Source: Candidatus Latescibacterota bacterium (lineage in GTDB: Bacteria > Latescibacterota > 4484-107). Taken from it: a DNA stretch of 7,094 nucleotides. This document shows positions 5,145 to 7,094 of the stretch, piece by piece (the first letter of the stretch is position 1; each line of letters starts with the position of its first letter). Position numbers and translations under genes: made by a program. The notes beneath the pieces were generated by a model. The model was not told where the DNA came from. It saw only the letters and a program-made list of their open reading frames with translations, and did no database searches. The stretch spans positions 1 through 7,094 of the forward strand of contig JAUWMS010000126.1 of assembly GCA_030613045.1 (NCBI GenBank). The letters run 5' to 3'.

Positions 5145-6782
5145 TTATCGCACCAAAACCATCTTCCGGGTCTCCTCGAAACCATCCGTCCTGAACCGGT
5201 AGAAGTACGTGCCCGATGCCCGCTTTTGGGCGTTCCACGACGCCATGTGCGCGCCTCGCGTCCGCCATCCGTCCACCAACACATCCACCCGCTGTCCCGT
5301 GGAATTGTACACCTCCAGAGAGACGGTTCCATTCCGGGGCATCCGATACTCGATCACAGTGGAGGCGTTAAAGGGATTCGGGAAGTTCTGACCCAGCACG
5401 TAGGCTCCGGGCTTGGTTTCATCGCTGGCCTCAACCGAAGTGAACGGCCCGTAATCGAACGGTTCATCCACGAGGTGCCAATAGGACTCGTCCTGACCCG
5501 CATAGTCCCGCTGCATATAATAGGTCAGCAGGGGCGTGCGCTCAAAGTCGGCCAGCGGCGTCCGCGTGGGCGCCCCGTTCTCCCAGCGATATACCGGGAT
5601 CTCCATCGGATTGAGCACGTTCGACAATCCCCGATCCATCGCGGCATGAAAAAGCCCGAAATTCCCCGGCTCGTGTCCTCCCAGCCAGTGACCCACGATG
5701 TCCACCCGGAAGGGATCCCTGCCGAAAATCAGCACATTGGACATAAAATCCTCCGCCGTTCCACCTGGACCAGGCCCTTTCATAAAGTTGCCGTTCCGAC
5801 CATAGATGCCCTCGATGATGGAGAGGCCATGACTGGAGGCCGAATGATTATCGAGCGTCTTCTGCACCCAGGTCTCCATACCGCGACCACTGCTCCATGT
5901 GTCCATGCTTCCGGGGCGATCCCAACGCGGCACACCCGCCTCGAGGTGCCGGTTATAGATCGCCTCGATATCCTCACGGTAGTTCGGATTGAGGTCCTGA
6001 CTTGGAAGACCATCACTGACCTGGCGCGGAACGGCGCTGCAGTAATGAATGTAAGGATGGATGTTCGTCCCCTGCCAGTTCTTGCAGCAAAGCGTCAGGC
6101 CCATGCCGTGGGCCTTGAACTTGGAGATGTTAAGATTCCACGCGTCGGGTGCGTTGATCGGCGCCACGTACCCGATGCGCTTGAACACCACCCCGTCGGG
6201 ACAATCCGCCCACGTGACCTCCGAACCCTCCTCCAGCGTGCTCGATTTCAGCTGCTGTATCTCCCGGCCGGAGGGAAAATCCGTCAGATGCGCGCCCGTC
6301 CGCTCCGCTACGCGCTCATATCCGGTCGCCGTCCGCTCCGAGGGACAATAGGCGTCTCCCATCCAGTTGCCCTCTCGCATTGTGACCTTATCCGCCGAAA
6401 GCCCCACGTCCTTCATCCCCTCGATCACGCCCTCCACGAAATCACGATCCGTGATAATGCCCATCCCCGATTCGGTGTCGCCTTTTCCGCTCGTGCAGGT
6501 CAGGTTTGGCTTCATCGCGATTTGAGGGATCCCCGGTGATTCCCGGAGGGTAAAAATCTCTCTCGCTAACTCAAACCCCTCCCGCTTCTTCGCTTCCGCG
6601 TCGGTCTTGAGCGATACGTGCGTGCGCTTGATGAACACGGCCTCCGGATGCGTCTCGATAAACGAGTGAAGCGCGAAGTGATTTCCAGCGGCCATCGCCT
6701 GTCGCACCAACACATCCATCGGATCGAGCAATCCCACGGCGCCGACCGTGCCTATCGTCTTCAAAAAACTTCGTCGATCCAT
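5145..6782 (-). CDS. Tat-exported DUF362 protein with C-terminal type A (Por/T9SS-like) sorting domain
   Basis: A 545-residue exported protein of unknown reaction. Residues 1-32 are a twin-arginine signal (MDRRSFLK, then a hydrophobic stretch to QAMAAG). The DUF362 domain spans about 85-390: AMKPNLTCTSGKG (89-101) is the family's 'KPN' element, and ISKFKAHGMGLTLCCKNWQG (219-238) corresponds to its 'K.K.H...G.T...KN..G' block. All six cysteines (96, 146, 194, 232, 233, 248) fall in this core, but no ferredoxin CxxCxxC pattern is present. Residues 463-545 form the sorting domain: LGQNFPNPFN (463-472), IEYRMPRNGTVSLEVYN (477-493), SGTYFYRF and a KMVLVR end. AAGGAGGT lies 6 nt before ATG 6782. 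The known family is often redox- or metal-associated; substrate and role are not readable here. The next gene downstream, also exported, reads the same way 276 bp on. Confidence 0.92.
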   Translation of the reverse strand: MDRRSFLKTIGTVGAVGLLDPMDVLVRQAMAAGNHFALHSFIETHPEAVFIKRTHVSLKTDAEAKKREGFELAREIFTLRESPGIPQIAMKPNLTCTSGKGDTESGMGIITDRDFVEGVIEGMKDVGLSADKVTMREGNWMGDAYCPSERTATGYERVAERTGAHLTDFPSGREIQQLKSSTLEEGSEVTWADCPDGVVFKRIGYVAPINAPDAWNLNISKFKAHGMGLTLCCKNWQGTNIHPYIHYCSAVPRQVSDGLPSQDLNPNYREDIEAIYNRHLEAGVPRWDRPGSMDTWSSGRGMETWVQKTLDNHSASSHGLSIIEGIYGRNGNFMKGPGPGGTAEDFMSNVLIFGRDPFRVDIVGHWLGGHEPGNFGLFHAAMDRGLSNVLNPMEIPVYRWENGAPTRTPLADFERTPLLTYYMQRDYAGQDESYWHLVDEPFDYGPFTSVEASDETKPGAYVLGQNFPNPFNASTVIEYRMPRNGTVSLEVYNSTGQRVDVLVDGWRTRGAHMASWNAQKRASGTYFYRFRTDGFEETRKMVLVR

Positions 6783-6787
6783 AACCG

Positions 6788-6795
6788 ACCTCCTT
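6788..6795 (-). promoter_or_regulatory. Strong Shine-Dalgarno of the DUF362 gene
   Basis: Read on the minus strand this is AAGGAGGT, with 5 to 6 nt to the ATG. It is a near-perfect ribosome-binding site that fixes the start so that the Tat motif is at the extreme N-terminus. Confidence 0.85.
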
Positions 6796-6820
6796 TTTCT
6801 ATACTACTGACTTGCAGAAT

Positions 6821-6852
6821 CTCGTTTTTGGGCAAGGTTCTTGCAAAACGAG
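6821..6852 (-). promoter_or_regulatory. Long bulged hairpin in the DUF362 leader, possible regulatory structure
   Basis: CTCGTTTT (6821-6828) pairs with AAAACGAG (6845-6852), and inside it GCAAG (6832-6836) pairs with CTTGC (6840-6844) around a 3-nt loop. The only interruption is a 3-nt bulge (6829-6831), giving 13 base pairs in all. It ends 38 nt before the DUF362 start codon. On the minus strand a further GCAAG (6815-6811) could compete for the same CTTGC segment, giving an alternative pairing nearer the ribosome-binding site. It could be a leader switch, an operator, or the 3' end of the upstream gene; no U-tract is present. Confidence 0.5.
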
Positions 6853-6897
6853 GATGGTAAGGGTTGTTCGGATTTCCATCTGTATTCACTTTGTTTG

Positions 6898-6923
6898 ATC
6901 CGTGAAAATCCGTGGGATCCGTG
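6898..6923. repeat. ATCCGTG microrepeat, three copies
   Basis: ATCCGTG occurs at 6898-6904, 6908-6914 and 6917-6923, spaced 10 and 9 bp, in the 182-bp gap between the edge gene and the DUF362 gene. A weaker copy, ATCTGT, lies upstream at 6878-6883. I recall similar ATCCGTG arrays in other environmental bacterial genomes, but cannot confirm this here. Confidence 0.7.
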
Positions 6924-6964
6924 TCCCATTGCTTTTGGACTTTGGTTGCGGCTTTGCAGCGCAT

Positions 6965-7093
6965 TCATTCCACATCTCTGATCTTCAGATGCGCGGTCCG
7001 GGCGCGCCACGCCGGAACCGATTCATCCTCCCCGGTGACCTCGGCCCGCAGCCTCGTCATCCATAAAAAGCGCGCGGAGCCGATGGTGAGCGT
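6965..7093 (-). CDS. C-terminal end of an unidentified protein, truncated by window edge
   Basis: The minus-strand frame ending at TGA (6965-6967) is open to the window edge and gives 42 residues: TLTIGSARFLWMTRLRAEVT, then GEDESVPAWRARTAHLKIRD, then VE. It has GC-rich codon use like the neighbouring genes and a balanced composition with alternating hydrophobics, which favours real coding over a shadow. No family is recognised. The gene would lie 182 bp upstream of the DUF362 gene in the same direction. Confidence 0.65.
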   Translation of the reverse strand, partial: TLTIGSARFLWMTRLRAEVTGEDESVPAWRARTAHLKIRDVE

Positions 7094-7094
7094 G

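Noticed and set aside
4993..5202. A 69-codon + strand open frame in the gap before the DUF362 stop
   Set aside because: It runs through the octamer repeats and into the antisense of the DUF362 end, with no ribosome-binding site and no recognisable protein.
5226..6539. A 437-codon open frame antisense to the DUF362 gene
   Set aside because: The composition is Arg/His/Ile/Pro-rich without motifs or a ribosome-binding site, while the opposite strand encodes a complete Tat-DUF362-sorting-domain protein.
6761..7010. Minus-strand open frames of 67-68 codons upstream of DUF362
   Set aside because: They cross the ATCCGTG repeat, the leader hairpin and the DUF362 start, and lack ribosome-binding sites. 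The composition looks non-coding.

Overview
The window looks like a chromosomal stretch from an uncultured, diderm bacterium of the FCB type (Bacteroidota/Ignavibacteria/KSB1/Latescibacteria/Zixibacteria-like). The main clue is the C-terminus of the exported DUF362 protein. It carries an LGQNFPNPFN...IEYRMP...SGTYFYRF...KMVL tail, the 'type A' (Por/T9SS-like) sorting domain typical of those phyla. Most genes are GC-rich (roughly 58-75% in the blocks I counted by hand). A two-gene segment at about 640-1120 is clearly lower (about 47%). Neither clue fixes the phylum.

Layout. At the left edge is the 3' part of a polysaccharide deacetylase (NodB-fold) gene, + strand, with its 5' end outside the window. 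It is followed closely by a two-gene, toxin-antitoxin-like unit, DUF4258 then DUF2283, overlapping by 17 bp. After a 129-bp gap come two housekeeping-type + strand genes: a Na+/phosphate cotransporter fused to a PhoU-like domain, and asparaginyl-tRNA synthetase (asnS), which ends at a textbook intrinsic terminator (4266-4300). Convergent to these, on the - strand, are a small exported discoidin-like protein (4320-4868), a Tat-signal DUF362 protein with a C-terminal sorting domain (5145-6782), and the last 42 codons of an unidentified gene entering from the right edge.

No gap exceeds 300 bp, and the gaps are not featureless. Four of them hold short tandem microrepeats of different period (6, 7, 8 and about 9-10 bp), and two of these also form inverted pairs. 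Two hairpins lie 34-38 nt upstream of the starts of the two exported - strand proteins.

Functionally, the + strand block is a mosaic (cell-surface polysaccharide modification, a probable mobile TA-like pair, phosphate transport, translation) with no evident shared pathway. The - strand block is a set of exported proteins, probably surface-associated. I see no phage, transposase, CRISPR array, rRNA or tRNA. The items most worth follow-up are the Tat plus sorting-domain DUF362 protein with its cluster of six cysteines, the low-GC DUF4258/DUF2283 pair, and the unrelated microrepeats in successive gaps.
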